Part shown: positions 18,061 through 26,154 of the stretch, in pieces | Layout: each line of letters begins with the position of its first letter | Position numbering within the stretch: position 1 is the first letter of the stretch | Source of the DNA: JAJCYK01 sp965212195 | GTDB taxonomy: Bacteria > Bacteroidota > Bacteroidia > Cytophagales > Cyclobacteriaceae | Assembly: GCA_965212195.1 (NCBI GenBank) | Contig: CBDBUW010000021.1 | Span: forward strand, 186,001 to 250,000 | Direction of reading: 5' to 3' | DNA length: 64,000 nt | Position numbers and translations under genes: made by a program | The notes under the pieces: generated by a model | What the model was told of the DNA's origin: nothing | What the model saw: only the letters and a program-made list of their open reading frames with translations | Databases searched by the model: none

Positions 18061-18077
18061 GGGAGGATAAACCTCCC
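18061..18077 (-). terminator. Terminator of the head-GIN / ferredoxin-CDGSH operon
   Basis: GGGAGG (18061-18066) and CCTCCC (18072-18077) form a 6-bp GC stem with a 5-base loop. It is preceded on the plus strand by seven A residues (18054-18060), which read as a U-run on the minus strand. It lies 22 bases past the stop of the gene at 18099. Confidence 0.78.
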
Positions 18078-18098
18078 CTCTTGAGTCTGAGCATTTTC

Positions 18099-18479
18099 CT
18101 AACGATTATGGCTGCCGTCACAGAAAGGCAGGTTTTGAGACTTGGTACATCGGCAAAGCGCCACGTTTTGGGTTTGAGAGACCTTTCCCTGTTCATCAGT
18201 AACGGAACAAGACCCTTTGATGACCACCGGACCGCCCGCCATTAGACGCACCTGTATTTGTGGCTCTTCGCTCTTTTCATCCTCCACACTTAACGCACCT
18301 GATGGACATTTTCGTACCTGTGCAATGATTGCACTGGCTTCAGCCTGACTGAGATCCACCCAAGGGCGTCGATTTGGATCAAATACCTGGGGTAATCCCT
18401 GTGCACAGATGGCTGAATGAATGCAGAGGTCCGGCTGCCATACTACTTTGACCTCATCGTTAGAATACTCTTTTTTCAT
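18099..18479 (-). CDS. Ferredoxin (YjdI-type) fused to a CDGSH iron-sulfur domain
   Basis: The 126-residue protein joins two Fe-S modules. Residues 1-68 resemble the YjdI/Fer4_19 mono-cluster ferredoxin, with Cys19, Cys25 and Cys58 visible (CIHSAIC, RKCPSGAL). Residues 75-126 form a CDGSH domain with the 2Fe-2S ligands Cys109, Cys111, Cys120 and His124 (CRC, then PFCDGSH). Both domains often occur together, and a cytoplasmic electron-transfer or redox-sensing role is likely. Its ATG shares one base with the stop of the head-GIN gene (TAATG), so translation is coupled, although the two products should be in different compartments. Confidence 0.87.
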   Translation of the reverse strand: MKKEYSNDEVKVVWQPDLCIHSAICAQGLPQVFDPNRRPWVDLSQAEASAIIAQVRKCPSGALSVEDEKSEEPQIQVRLMAGGPVVIKGSCSVTDEQGKVSQTQNVALCRCTKSQNLPFCDGSHNR

Positions 18480-19192
18480 TATCCGATTTTTCGAAGCGAT
18501 CCGCTCCCTGAAGAGCTGTTGTTAACCTTGCTGGGGTCACCTTTATAATAAATATTGCCGCTACCGCTAACTCTTGATTCCAGACTTTCTTTCACATGTA
18601 CCCGGCAATTTCCAGATCCGCTTATTCTGACCTCACAATTGTTGGCAGTTAATTTCTCGGCATCAAAATTACCAGATCCGCTGATCGAAATCTCAATATC
18701 ATCAGCATTTCCCCGGAGGTCTACGTTGCCAGAGCCTGATACTTTACCCTCCAGGTCGCCAGTGTCCAAATCAAGATCGATCTCACCTGAACCGCTCACG
18801 CCCACATACATATTGTCACTGCGAAGGGTATTTTCACTTTCAATGCTGCCCGATCCGCTGACCACCAGGTACTCCAGGGTGGGGGCGGTAACATAAACTT
18901 TGATCTTACCCCGGCCACTCCAGTTTTTCCACCATTTCCAATCATCTTTCTGGCGTATCACCAATTTTCCGCCACTTACCTCGGTTTCGATACGATCCAA
19001 AACGTCGTCAGGTGCCTCGATCACTACTTTTTGTGAACTGCCTTGCTTGACATAAAGATCACCGGGAACACTCATTTTAACGCCAGTGAATTTACTGACG
19101 TCCCGGGTCTGACCTTGGGCCATTAGAGAGGTGTCAAAGGAGAAGGCCCATACTAAAATTAATGTGGTTAATAATGCTTTTGAGATTTTCAT
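18479..19192 (-). CDS. Secreted head-GIN domain (DUF2807) protein
   Basis: The ATG at 19192 gives a 237-residue protein with a Sec signal peptide (ending near LMAQG). A DUF2807 domain follows, built from repeated short strands separated by GSG turns (VVSGSGSI, GVSGSGEID, KVSGSGNVD, SISGSGNFD, RISGSGNC, RVSGSGNI). This makes a right-handed beta-helix-like adhesin. A TTG two codons upstream is less likely. Family members are envelope or surface proteins in Bacteroidota with no proven function. Confidence 0.88.
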   Translation of the reverse strand: MKISKALLTTLILVWAFSFDTSLMAQGQTRDVSKFTGVKMSVPGDLYVKQGSSQKVVIEAPDDVLDRIETEVSGGKLVIRQKDDWKWWKNWSGRGKIKVYVTAPTLEYLVVSGSGSIESENTLRSDNMYVGVSGSGEIDLDLDTGDLEGKVSGSGNVDLRGNADDIEISISGSGNFDAEKLTANNCEVRISGSGNCRVHVKESLESRVSGSGNIYYKGDPSKVNNSSSGSGSLRKIG

Positions 19193-19320
19193 AGTCAATG
19201 GGATTGATTTTTAATTTTCACTACTAAAGATGCCTGTGCAGTGGAGTAGGTTGCATCAAATAGCAAAAATTTTACTACCTCTAACTAAGGTAATGTTTCT
19301 GATATCAATTTCAAACGATT

Positions 19321-19830
19321 CTAAACCTTGGTCTTTACTTTTGCCCAAGTCTTTAGCTGCCAGTAAATGGTAGCACTGGTCAGCTTATTTCCCTGTTGGT
19401 CATGAATGTCTATGGGACAGGGAACCACCACCGAATCCTGGTGTTGCAAAGGTGTATATACATGTTGTTGAAGCCATTGGGCGTCAACCTTAAAATGGGC
19501 AGTGGCCGACATCTTTCCCTGGTAATGGTATTCGATGTCCAGTCTTTGCAAGATCAAACGGTAATTCTTTATACCCAAAATGTTCAACAGCAATAAGCCG
19601 GTAGTGAACTCGCTTAGGGTGGCTAGTGCAGTGGCGTGTAATCCCCTGATATGATTGAAGTTCTTTTTTTTGTAGGGGATTAAGGTGGTCACGTGCGTTT
19701 TGGATATTTCCAAAATCTTAAACCCATGCGGTCTGTTGAAAGGTATCATAAAATTGATAGCCTTGTTCAGCTTCCAAAGTTCAAACTTTGAGTGCTGGGC
19801 CTTTTCCATTAATTGATCGGGTTCAAACAT
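19321..19830 (-). CDS. DUF4442 hotdog-fold protein (possible thioesterase)
   Basis: The 169-residue protein matches DUF4442, a hotdog-fold family related to acyl-CoA thioesterases. Visible features are PYKKKNFNHIRGLHATALATLSEFTTG (the hotdog helix with its preceding Asn and His), and the strands around LDIEYHYQGKMSATAHF. Substrate and activity are unknown. It is divergent from the flavoprotein gene at 19911, with an 80-base spacer. Confidence 0.8.
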   Translation of the reverse strand: MFEPDQLMEKAQHSKFELWKLNKAINFMIPFNRPHGFKILEISKTHVTTLIPYKKKNFNHIRGLHATALATLSEFTTGLLLLNILGIKNYRLILQRLDIEYHYQGKMSATAHFKVDAQWLQQHVYTPLQHQDSVVVPCPIDIHDQQGNKLTSATIYWQLKTWAKVKTKV

Positions 19831-19910
19831 AAATTCACATTATTCCTGTCACAAAATAGCGCAATTTTTTAAACTTAGGCGCTTTTAGGATTTTCCGCAA
19901 TGCTGATACT

Positions 19911-21044
19911 ATGCTGAGTTACTGGGAACAACAACATTTTACACAATATGACTACCTGGTAGTGGGAGCCGGTCTGGTGGGGATCACCACGGCCTTAAGC
20001 TTGAGGGAACTTCATCCAGATGCTCGCATCGGTGTTTTGGAGCGAGGTATTTTCCCCAGTGGCGCCAGCACCAAAAATGCGGGCTTCGCATGCTTTGGCA
20101 GTGTAACCGAACTGTTGACCGATATTATTGAAATTGGTGAACAAGCCACGGTTGATTTGGTAGCCCGACGATGGGAGGGACTGAAATTGCTGAGAGCACG
20201 GGTAGGGGACCAGCATTTAGATCTTAAACAGCAGGGAGGCTACGAATTACTATCGCAAGAAGACCTCTCTGCTCTGGAATCCATCGACCGGCTAAACGAT
20301 CTGTTGGAGCCCATATTCGGACAGGAGGTTTACCGAGACGGCACCCACAAAGTGAAGGATTTCGGCTTAAACCCCCAAAAAGTGGCGGCCTTAATTGAAA
20401 GCCCCTTAGAGGCTCAGTTAGATGCCGGCTCCATGATGAAGCATTTGTGGGCACTAACTCGCATTGCCGACATTAACTTATTTACAGGGACTCGGGTGAC
20501 AAACTTTCAGCAGTCAAAGAGTTTGGTGGAAGTTTCAGTTGATAATGGTATGTATCCGGTTAGTATGACCTGCCGGAGACTGGCGGTATGCACCAATGCC
20601 TTTAGTCAAATATTATTGCCTGATGTGCAGCTGCAGCCAGGCAGGGGTATAGTTCTGATCACTAGGCCCATCCCTGGATTACGGATAAAAGGTGTATTTC
20701 ATTACCAACAAGGGTATTACTATTTTCGAAATGTGGGAGACCGCATCCTGCTGGGAGGTGGGAGGAATCTGGATTTTGAAGGCGAGACTACCATGGAGTT
20801 TGGGGTCACGGCGGCAATACTTGATCACCTGGAGCGACTGTTAAAGGAGATGATCATTCCCGGCGTTCCTTATGAAATAGAGCACCGTTGGTCCGGCATC
20901 ATGGGGTTTGGTTCACAAAAAACTCCATTGATCGGAAAGGTGTCACCAGATGTCGGTTATGCCGTAAGATTAGGAGGTATGGGCATAGCCCTGGGGAGTT
21001 TGTTAGGGGATCAATTGGCAAAGCTTTTGTATATAAACCCTTAA
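19911..21044 (+). CDS. FAD-dependent oxidoreductase (DAO family)
   Basis: This 377-residue cytoplasmic protein has the dinucleotide-binding motif GAGLVG near residues 18-23 (YLVVGAGLVGITTALSL). The DAO layout continues with ERGIFPSGASTKNAGFACFG, typical of glycine-oxidase and amino-acid dehydrogenase relatives. The C-terminal FAD-binding region is RLGGMGIALGSLLG. It probably oxidises an amine or amino acid, with no specific substrate readable. It is 20 bases upstream of the nhaC-like gene, so the two may be co-transcribed. Confidence 0.83.
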   Translation: MLSYWEQQHFTQYDYLVVGAGLVGITTALSLRELHPDARIGVLERGIFPSGASTKNAGFACFGSVTELLTDIIEIGEQATVDLVARRWEGLKLLRARVGDQHLDLKQQGGYELLSQEDLSALESIDRLNDLLEPIFGQEVYRDGTHKVKDFGLNPQKVAALIESPLEAQLDAGSMMKHLWALTRIADINLFTGTRVTNFQQSKSLVEVSVDNGMYPVSMTCRRLAVCTNAFSQILLPDVQLQPGRGIVLITRPIPGLRIKGVFHYQQGYYYFRNVGDRILLGGGRNLDFEGETTMEFGVTAAILDHLERLLKEMIIPGVPYEIEHRWSGIMGFGSQKTPLIGKVSPDVGYAVRLGGMGIALGSLLGDQLAKLLYINP

Positions 21045-21064
21045 AATGTTTAAATTAAATCCCT

Positions 21065-22552
21065 ATGAATGAACCTTCCCCCCCGGAGATCATCCGCAGA
21101 GCTACCATCTTACAGGCGCTGGCTCCTGTAGCATTACTGGTAGTACTCCTTTTTTACAATGTAAGGCAGTTCGGATCAGATTCTCTAGACGGCTCCAATC
21201 AAATTGCTTTGTTATTGAGCGCTGCAGTGGCCGCAAGCATAGCCATAGCACTGGGAGCTAGCTGGCAAAAGGTATCCGGAAGTATGGTTAAAAGTATTAG
21301 TTCAGCTATGTCGTCCATCCTTATATTACTGCTGATAGGGGCCTTGGCCGGCACCTGGCTAATAAGTGGTATTGTTCCAGCCATGATCTACTACGGTTTA
21401 CAAATCCTGAATCCTACTATTTTTCTGGTGGCAGCATGTATTGTATGCGCCTTAGTGTCCCTGGCCACAGGCAGTTCTTGGTCGACAGTGGCAACCGTGG
21501 GGATCGCCTTGCTGGGCATTGGCCAGGCACTAGGTTTGCAAGAAGGGGTGATTGGAGGCGCTATCATCAGTGGAGCCTACTTCGGAGACAAGATGTCCCC
21601 CTTGTCCGATACCACCAATTTGGCCCCGGCCATGGCGGGTACCGACCTGTTCACCCACATCCGATACATGGCTTACACCACTATTCCCTCAATCACCATC
21701 GCTTTGATAATTTATTTGATCATGGGATTTTATCAGGATAGCGCGGGTTCGGTAGATGTAGAAGGGGTACTGACGGCAATTGACGCTAAGTTCAATATAA
21801 ACGGTTGGTTGTTCTTAGTGCCAGTAGCAGTGATTGCTATGATTGTAAAGCGCGTCCCGGCCTTACCTGCTCTTTTGGTCGGTGTACTTCTGGGAGGTCT
21901 TTTTGCGTTGATATTTCAACCTGGTATTGTGAATGAGATTTCAGGTATTACCAATGATTATGCAAAATCCGGCTACTTAGGAGTAATGCAAGCTATGTAC
22001 GGCGAAGTGACCATTTTAACTGACCATGAGATGGTAAGTGACCTGTTATCCGCTGGTGGTATGTCGGGTATGCTTAACACGGTATGGCTGATCTTATGTG
22101 CCATGGTGTTCGGAGGTGCTATGGAATCAGGAGGTCTGCTTAAGCGGATTGCTAATGAGGTGATAAAACTGGCCCATTCTACAGGTAGCTTGATAGCCTC
22201 CACAGTAGTGACTTGCGGATTTTTCAACGTTACTGCTTCAGATCAATATATGGCGATAGTGGTGCCCGGACGCATGTTTGCCGATACTTACCGCGAGAGG
22301 GGACTTAAGCCAGAAAATTTAAGCCGAACCTTGGAGGATTCCGGAACGGTAACTTCTGTATTGGTTCCTTGGAATACTTGTGGAGCCACCCAGGCCTCTG
22401 TTTTGGGGGTGGCCACTTTGGTTTATGCACCTTTTGCATTTTTTAATATTATTAGTCCATTTATGACCATGTTTTATGGTTTTATGGGAATCAAGCTACG
22501 CTATTATCAACCCGATGAAATACCGGAGCAAGTGGAGGCCGAGGCGGCATGA
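21065..22552 (+). CDS. nhaC: NhaC-family Na+/H+ antiporter
   Basis: The 495-residue inner-membrane protein has about 11-12 hydrophobic segments and the NhaC signature stretches: GSSWSTVATVGIALLGIG, SGAYFGDKMSPLSDTTNLAP, and TASDQYMAIVVPGRMFAD. NhaC proteins exchange Na+ (or carboxylates with Na+ or H+ in some relatives) across the cytoplasmic membrane. Its stop overlaps the exonuclease start (ATGA at 22549-22552). The true ion or substrate is not certain. Confidence 0.88.
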   Translation: MNEPSPPEIIRRATILQALAPVALLVVLLFYNVRQFGSDSLDGSNQIALLLSAAVAASIAIALGASWQKVSGSMVKSISSAMSSILILLLIGALAGTWLISGIVPAMIYYGLQILNPTIFLVAACIVCALVSLATGSSWSTVATVGIALLGIGQALGLQEGVIGGAIISGAYFGDKMSPLSDTTNLAPAMAGTDLFTHIRYMAYTTIPSITIALIIYLIMGFYQDSAGSVDVEGVLTAIDAKFNINGWLFLVPVAVIAMIVKRVPALPALLVGVLLGGLFALIFQPGIVNEISGITNDYAKSGYLGVMQAMYGEVTILTDHEMVSDLLSAGGMSGMLNTVWLILCAMVFGGAMESGGLLKRIANEVIKLAHSTGSLIASTVVTCGFFNVTASDQYMAIVVPGRMFADTYRERGLKPENLSRTLEDSGTVTSVLVPWNTCGATQASVLGVATLVYAPFAFFNIISPFMTMFYGFMGIKLRYYQPDEIPEQVEAEAA

Positions 22553-23145
22553 TGTTTCCTGAAAATATCAGCAAAGAGGAAGTTAACCAACTGCCTTTAG
22601 GTAAATACGAAGGACCCATAACGGTGGTGGATTCTAAAACAGATCTGCACCACGCCCTTAGAGCCATTGAACGATCATCTTTTATCGGCTTCGATACGGA
22701 AACCAAGCCGGCATTTCAAAAGGGGGTTTATCATCAGGTGGCGCTATTGCAATTGGCCCTTGCCGATCAAGTCTTTTTGATCCGCTTAAGCAAAATCGGA
22801 TTCCCCACGCCACTTAGGAAACTGTTTAGTGAACCCGGTAAACTAAAAGTGGGGATCAGCATACGGGATGACCTGGTGGAGCTGCAAAAACTGGCTAATT
22901 TTCGCCCTCATGGAATCATCGAGCTCAACGATATAGCCAAGGACCTGGGAGTATTGCGTGAAGGGGTACGGAATCTTACCGCTACCTTTTTGGGTTTCAG
23001 AATATCCAAATCACAACAAACTACCAACTGGGAAAGGGATCAGCTTACCGAAAAGCAAATGTACTATGCGGCCACCGACGCCTGGGTATGCCATGAGATC
23101 TACCAAAAATTATTCAGGCAGGGATATCTTTCATCAAGCAGTTAG
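22549..23145 (+). CDS. RNase D-like 3'-5' exonuclease
   Basis: The 198-residue protein is a single DEDD exonuclease domain. ExoI is FIGFDTETKP (Asp49 and Glu51), ExoII holds the Asp in GISIRDDLVEL, and ExoIII is YYAATDAWVCHEIY with the Y-x3-D form. It lacks the HRDC domains of RNase D, so it is a short stand-alone exonuclease acting on RNA or DNA 3' ends. It overlaps nhaC by four bases, a coupling with no obvious functional logic. Confidence 0.87.
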   Translation: MMFPENISKEEVNQLPLGKYEGPITVVDSKTDLHHALRAIERSSFIGFDTETKPAFQKGVYHQVALLQLALADQVFLIRLSKIGFPTPLRKLFSEPGKLKVGISIRDDLVELQKLANFRPHGIIELNDIAKDLGVLREGVRNLTATFLGFRISKSQQTTNWERDQLTEKQMYYAATDAWVCHEIYQKLFRQGYLSSSS

Positions 23146-23176
23146 TCACATTCGTAAGGATCGTATAAATTGTCCA

Positions 23177-24535
23177 TCATTTTGATGAATAAAGTTTCTC
23201 CAAATCCGATTGAAGCCTGGAATACCCCAATTCTTGCTCCAGCATTTTATACTCTGGGGTTGTTTCAGTGTTTCCTAAAACTAAGTTTGATGCTAACAGG
23301 CCATAGGTCATAGCCCCTTTTGCGCCTACCCCCGACATGCCCCCAACCACTACCAGGGAGTTGTCGGTGGCATCAATGGTGGTCACATAAGGTTTTTCAC
23401 TTTCCGTCAATGAATAGACACAGGAGTATCCTTTTACAAACTCCAAACTGTCCACCGTTAAACCCAGATAATTTAAATAGTTCAAGGTGTGCCGATACCC
23501 CCAGGCTTTCTCTTGCCTACTGAGCGGAATTTCCCAAACCTTTGACAAATCCTCAATGGCGGTCCGTTGAAAATGCCCGCCGATCTTTATTATGGGTTTG
23601 CCGTTTTCTGTTTGGCCTTCCAACATTGAAAAATTAGCATTTATTCTATCCCCCCTGCTGCTGTTGATCAGGGGATATGAAAAGTTAATAAGCTCTAATT
23701 GCTCGGCTGTCATTAGCTTATATTGCTCATCAGTGGGGGTAAAAAACGCCAGAAAAACCCGCTTGGGGTTGATCAATTGCTGGAAGTAGGGCGCTATCTG
23801 CTGAAGTACTTGCCCACTGTAGGGGCCGGCCGCAGAAACTACTTTTTTACAGCGGATGGCTTTGGTCTCTCCAGTAGAACTATGGGTTATTATAAGCTCA
23901 AAATGATCACCTACCCGTTTTAGCTCATCCAATTTATGGCCGTACCAAATTTGATTTCCTTGCAGTTTTATAGCCTGATGCAGCTTTGAAATCAATGCTT
24001 GTGGGTTTAGCGTCCCTGAGTATTGCTTGAACTCCCTTAATATTATAGCCGTATCCGGTATAGTAATGTTAAACAGCTCCAGTGCACTGTCAGGGGTTTG
24101 AGCGAACTTATAGGGATCTTGCTGGTCCACCAGCAGTTGCCGAATCCTGTCAAGCTGTTTGAGATGCCGAAGATAGGTGACGGGCGAAGTCGTATATATC
24201 TCATCCATAGAATGATTCTGGGTATCGGCCTCATTAAGATAGTTTATGAGTTTTAGGGCCTCACCGACCGACCGGTTGTGAAGATAGGACCACATATCCC
24301 CAGGTGGTCCCAGGCTGCGGGTGATCCGTGCCTGGCCAAAGCTGGAGCCGAAAGTATAATCCTGCTGCTGCTGTTCCAACAGGATCACGTCTTGATTTTG
24401 CTGAGAGAGATGCCAGGCGCTGGCACTGCCCATGAGTCCCCCTCCAATTACTACAATATGGGCATCGGGCGGACCCTTACAACTCCAGGCCGCTGCGCTA
24501 ACCAGAACAAGAAGAAGGGTTCTGAACTTTGCCAA
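23177..24535 (-). CDS. Lipoprotein-type FAD-dependent amine oxidase (sarcosine-oxidase-like)
   Basis: The 452-residue protein is a DAO-family flavoprotein, with the GGGLMG motif near residue 31 (HIVVIGGGLMGSASAWHL). It resembles monomeric sarcosine or N-methyltryptophan oxidase. The Cys in KGYSCVYSLTESEKP aligns with the Cys that binds FAD covalently in that family. It also has a lipobox (SAAAWSC, Cys19), so the enzyme is predicted to be exported and anchored, which is odd for a flavin oxidase. The start is a TTG at 24535; no upstream ATG exists before an in-frame stop. It lies 15 bases after the Gfo/Idh/MocA gene, in one operon. Confidence 0.82.
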   Translation of the reverse strand: MAKFRTLLLVLVSAAAWSCKGPPDAHIVVIGGGLMGSASAWHLSQQNQDVILLEQQQQDYTFGSSFGQARITRSLGPPGDMWSYLHNRSVGEALKLINYLNEADTQNHSMDEIYTTSPVTYLRHLKQLDRIRQLLVDQQDPYKFAQTPDSALELFNITIPDTAIILREFKQYSGTLNPQALISKLHQAIKLQGNQIWYGHKLDELKRVGDHFELIITHSSTGETKAIRCKKVVSAAGPYSGQVLQQIAPYFQQLINPKRVFLAFFTPTDEQYKLMTAEQLELINFSYPLINSSRGDRINANFSMLEGQTENGKPIIKIGGHFQRTAIEDLSKVWEIPLSRQEKAWGYRHTLNYLNYLGLTVDSLEFVKGYSCVYSLTESEKPYVTTIDATDNSLVVVGGMSGVGAKGAMTYGLLASNLVLGNTETTPEYKMLEQELGYSRLQSDLEKLYSSK

Positions 24536-24550
24536 AACCAGGATTAGTTT

Positions 24551-25873
24551 TTAAAGTACTTTTGTCTTGCCGGGTACTGCCACAGGATACAATCCTTTCT
24601 CATTGGGCATTACCGGAGGAGCAGTTTCCCAGGTCACGTTTTCAGGTACCAGGCTCAGCTCAGAGTTCAAGGCCTCTTCCCAGCTGATCACCTGGCCAGA
24701 GTAAGTGGCCATTCGACCCATAATAGCAGTAAGTGTACTGTAGGCACCGTTTTCAGCATCACTGATCACCCCACCATCCTGAATGGAGGCAAAAAGTCGA
24801 TCATGTTCCACCTGGTAGGGGTTAGGATCTTTGCGGGCATTGTGCTTATATAATTCCTCTCCGTCCCAGGAAGTTATGGAATTCGAAGACATGTCGATGG
24901 TGCCCTTGGTACCCTGGAATACTTCCGTTACCCGGTTCAGACAACCTGGCTGATGTCGGCATTGACTGGCTATTACCGCACCGCTGGGATAAACGTATTC
25001 TACAAAATGGTGATCAAAGATCTCTCCGAACCGGTCTCCGGTGCGCACTTCCCGACCTCCCATACCCTGGGCCGATACCGGGTAGCCACCGACAAACCAA
25101 TTTGCCACATCGATATTGTGAATATGCTGCTCAAGAATATGGTCTCCACAGAGCCACACAAAATAATACCAGTTGCGCATTTGATATTCAAGCTCACTCT
25201 GGCTGGGCTTGCGGTCTTTCACCCATACGCCTGCACTGTTCCAGTAGACCTGCCCTGCGGTAATATCACCCGCCATGCCATCTTTTAGTTTTTGGTGCAC
25301 ATTAAGATAACTGGTCTGATAGTGCCGTTGCAAACCCACCACTACATTGAGTTTCTTTTCCTTGGCTACTTGAGCTGCTTTCAATACTCTTCTCACACCC
25401 GGGGCATCTGTGGCCACTGGCTTTTCCATAAATATGTGTTTACCAGCGTTTACCGCGTATTCGAAATGCATGGGCCGGAAACCCGGGGGCGTGGTTAAGA
25501 TCACAACATCAGCCAAATCGATGGCTGCTTTATATCCTTCAAAGCCCACAAATCGATTCTTTTCAGGTACTTGAATCATGGAACCCTGGTCCGGTAGTTC
25601 ATTCTGAATGTTTTCCAGGCTGGAATCCAATCTGTCCTGGAAGGCATCGGCCATGGATACCAGTTTCACGGGAACATCTGTACTCAGGGCTTGAATGGCA
25701 GCACCTGTGCCCCGTCCCCCGCAACCAACCAGGGCTACTTTAATACTATCGGTTCCAGCGCCATGAGCCGCTGCTGCTACCGGCAGGGTAGTGGCCAGAA
25801 TACCACCACTGGCTAGTGCCGTGGTCTTACAAAATTCACGTCGGGATACTGGCTTAGAGGACTTGGTCTTCAT
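24551..25873 (-). CDS. Tat-exported Gfo/Idh/MocA-family oxidoreductase
   Basis: This 440-residue protein has a twin-arginine signal (SRREF at residues 10-14, then a hydrophobic stretch ending VAAAAHG). An NAD(P)-binding Rossmann domain follows (VALVGCGGRGTGAA), then a Gfo/Idh/MocA C-terminal domain. EKPVATDAPGVRRV is the expected motif before the substrate cleft. Tat-exported Bacteroidota members act on sugars or their derivatives with tightly bound cofactor. It precedes the lipoprotein flavin oxidase by 15 bases; a shared periplasmic oxidation step is a reasonable inference. Confidence 0.87.
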   Translation of the reverse strand: MKTKSSKPVSRREFCKTTALASGGILATTLPVAAAAHGAGTDSIKVALVGCGGRGTGAAIQALSTDVPVKLVSMADAFQDRLDSSLENIQNELPDQGSMIQVPEKNRFVGFEGYKAAIDLADVVILTTPPGFRPMHFEYAVNAGKHIFMEKPVATDAPGVRRVLKAAQVAKEKKLNVVVGLQRHYQTSYLNVHQKLKDGMAGDITAGQVYWNSAGVWVKDRKPSQSELEYQMRNWYYFVWLCGDHILEQHIHNIDVANWFVGGYPVSAQGMGGREVRTGDRFGEIFDHHFVEYVYPSGAVIASQCRHQPGCLNRVTEVFQGTKGTIDMSSNSITSWDGEELYKHNARKDPNPYQVEHDRLFASIQDGGVISDAENGAYSTLTAIMGRMATYSGQVISWEEALNSELSLVPENVTWETAPPVMPNEKGLYPVAVPGKTKVL

Positions 25874-26154
25874 GTCTTTTATTTTTTGTTCTTGTTATTA
25901 TCTTATGGTAGTACAATTTACGGTTTAGTTGCTTAAATGCCAGTATCCCAAATTATTAATTGTTGGAAGAGCGGTTGAATCTGGAGGCGTGTATGATGTG
26001 GGCCGGGGAATCGGATTGGCCCGACATAGAATATGGAGATGGAGACATCCCTGCCAAGACCTTTAATCAGGGGAAAAGAATATATATTTACCATCCATGC
26101 AATTGGTGATCAGGGCGTTGTGGCCACCCGTAGTATAGAATTCAGTCACTAAAT
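25874..26154. other. Spacer with a short plus-strand coding-like fragment
   Basis: The 281 bases between two minus-strand genes hold the Gfo/Idh promoter region. On the plus strand, 25960-26109 is open for 50 codons, with an ATG-ATG pair at 25993. It translates to an acidic, Trp-rich peptide containing WAGESDWPDIEYGDGDIPAK. It reads like a fragment of an enzyme rather than random sequence, but I cannot place it in a family and it lacks context. It may be a gene remnant or chance. Confidence 0.35.
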
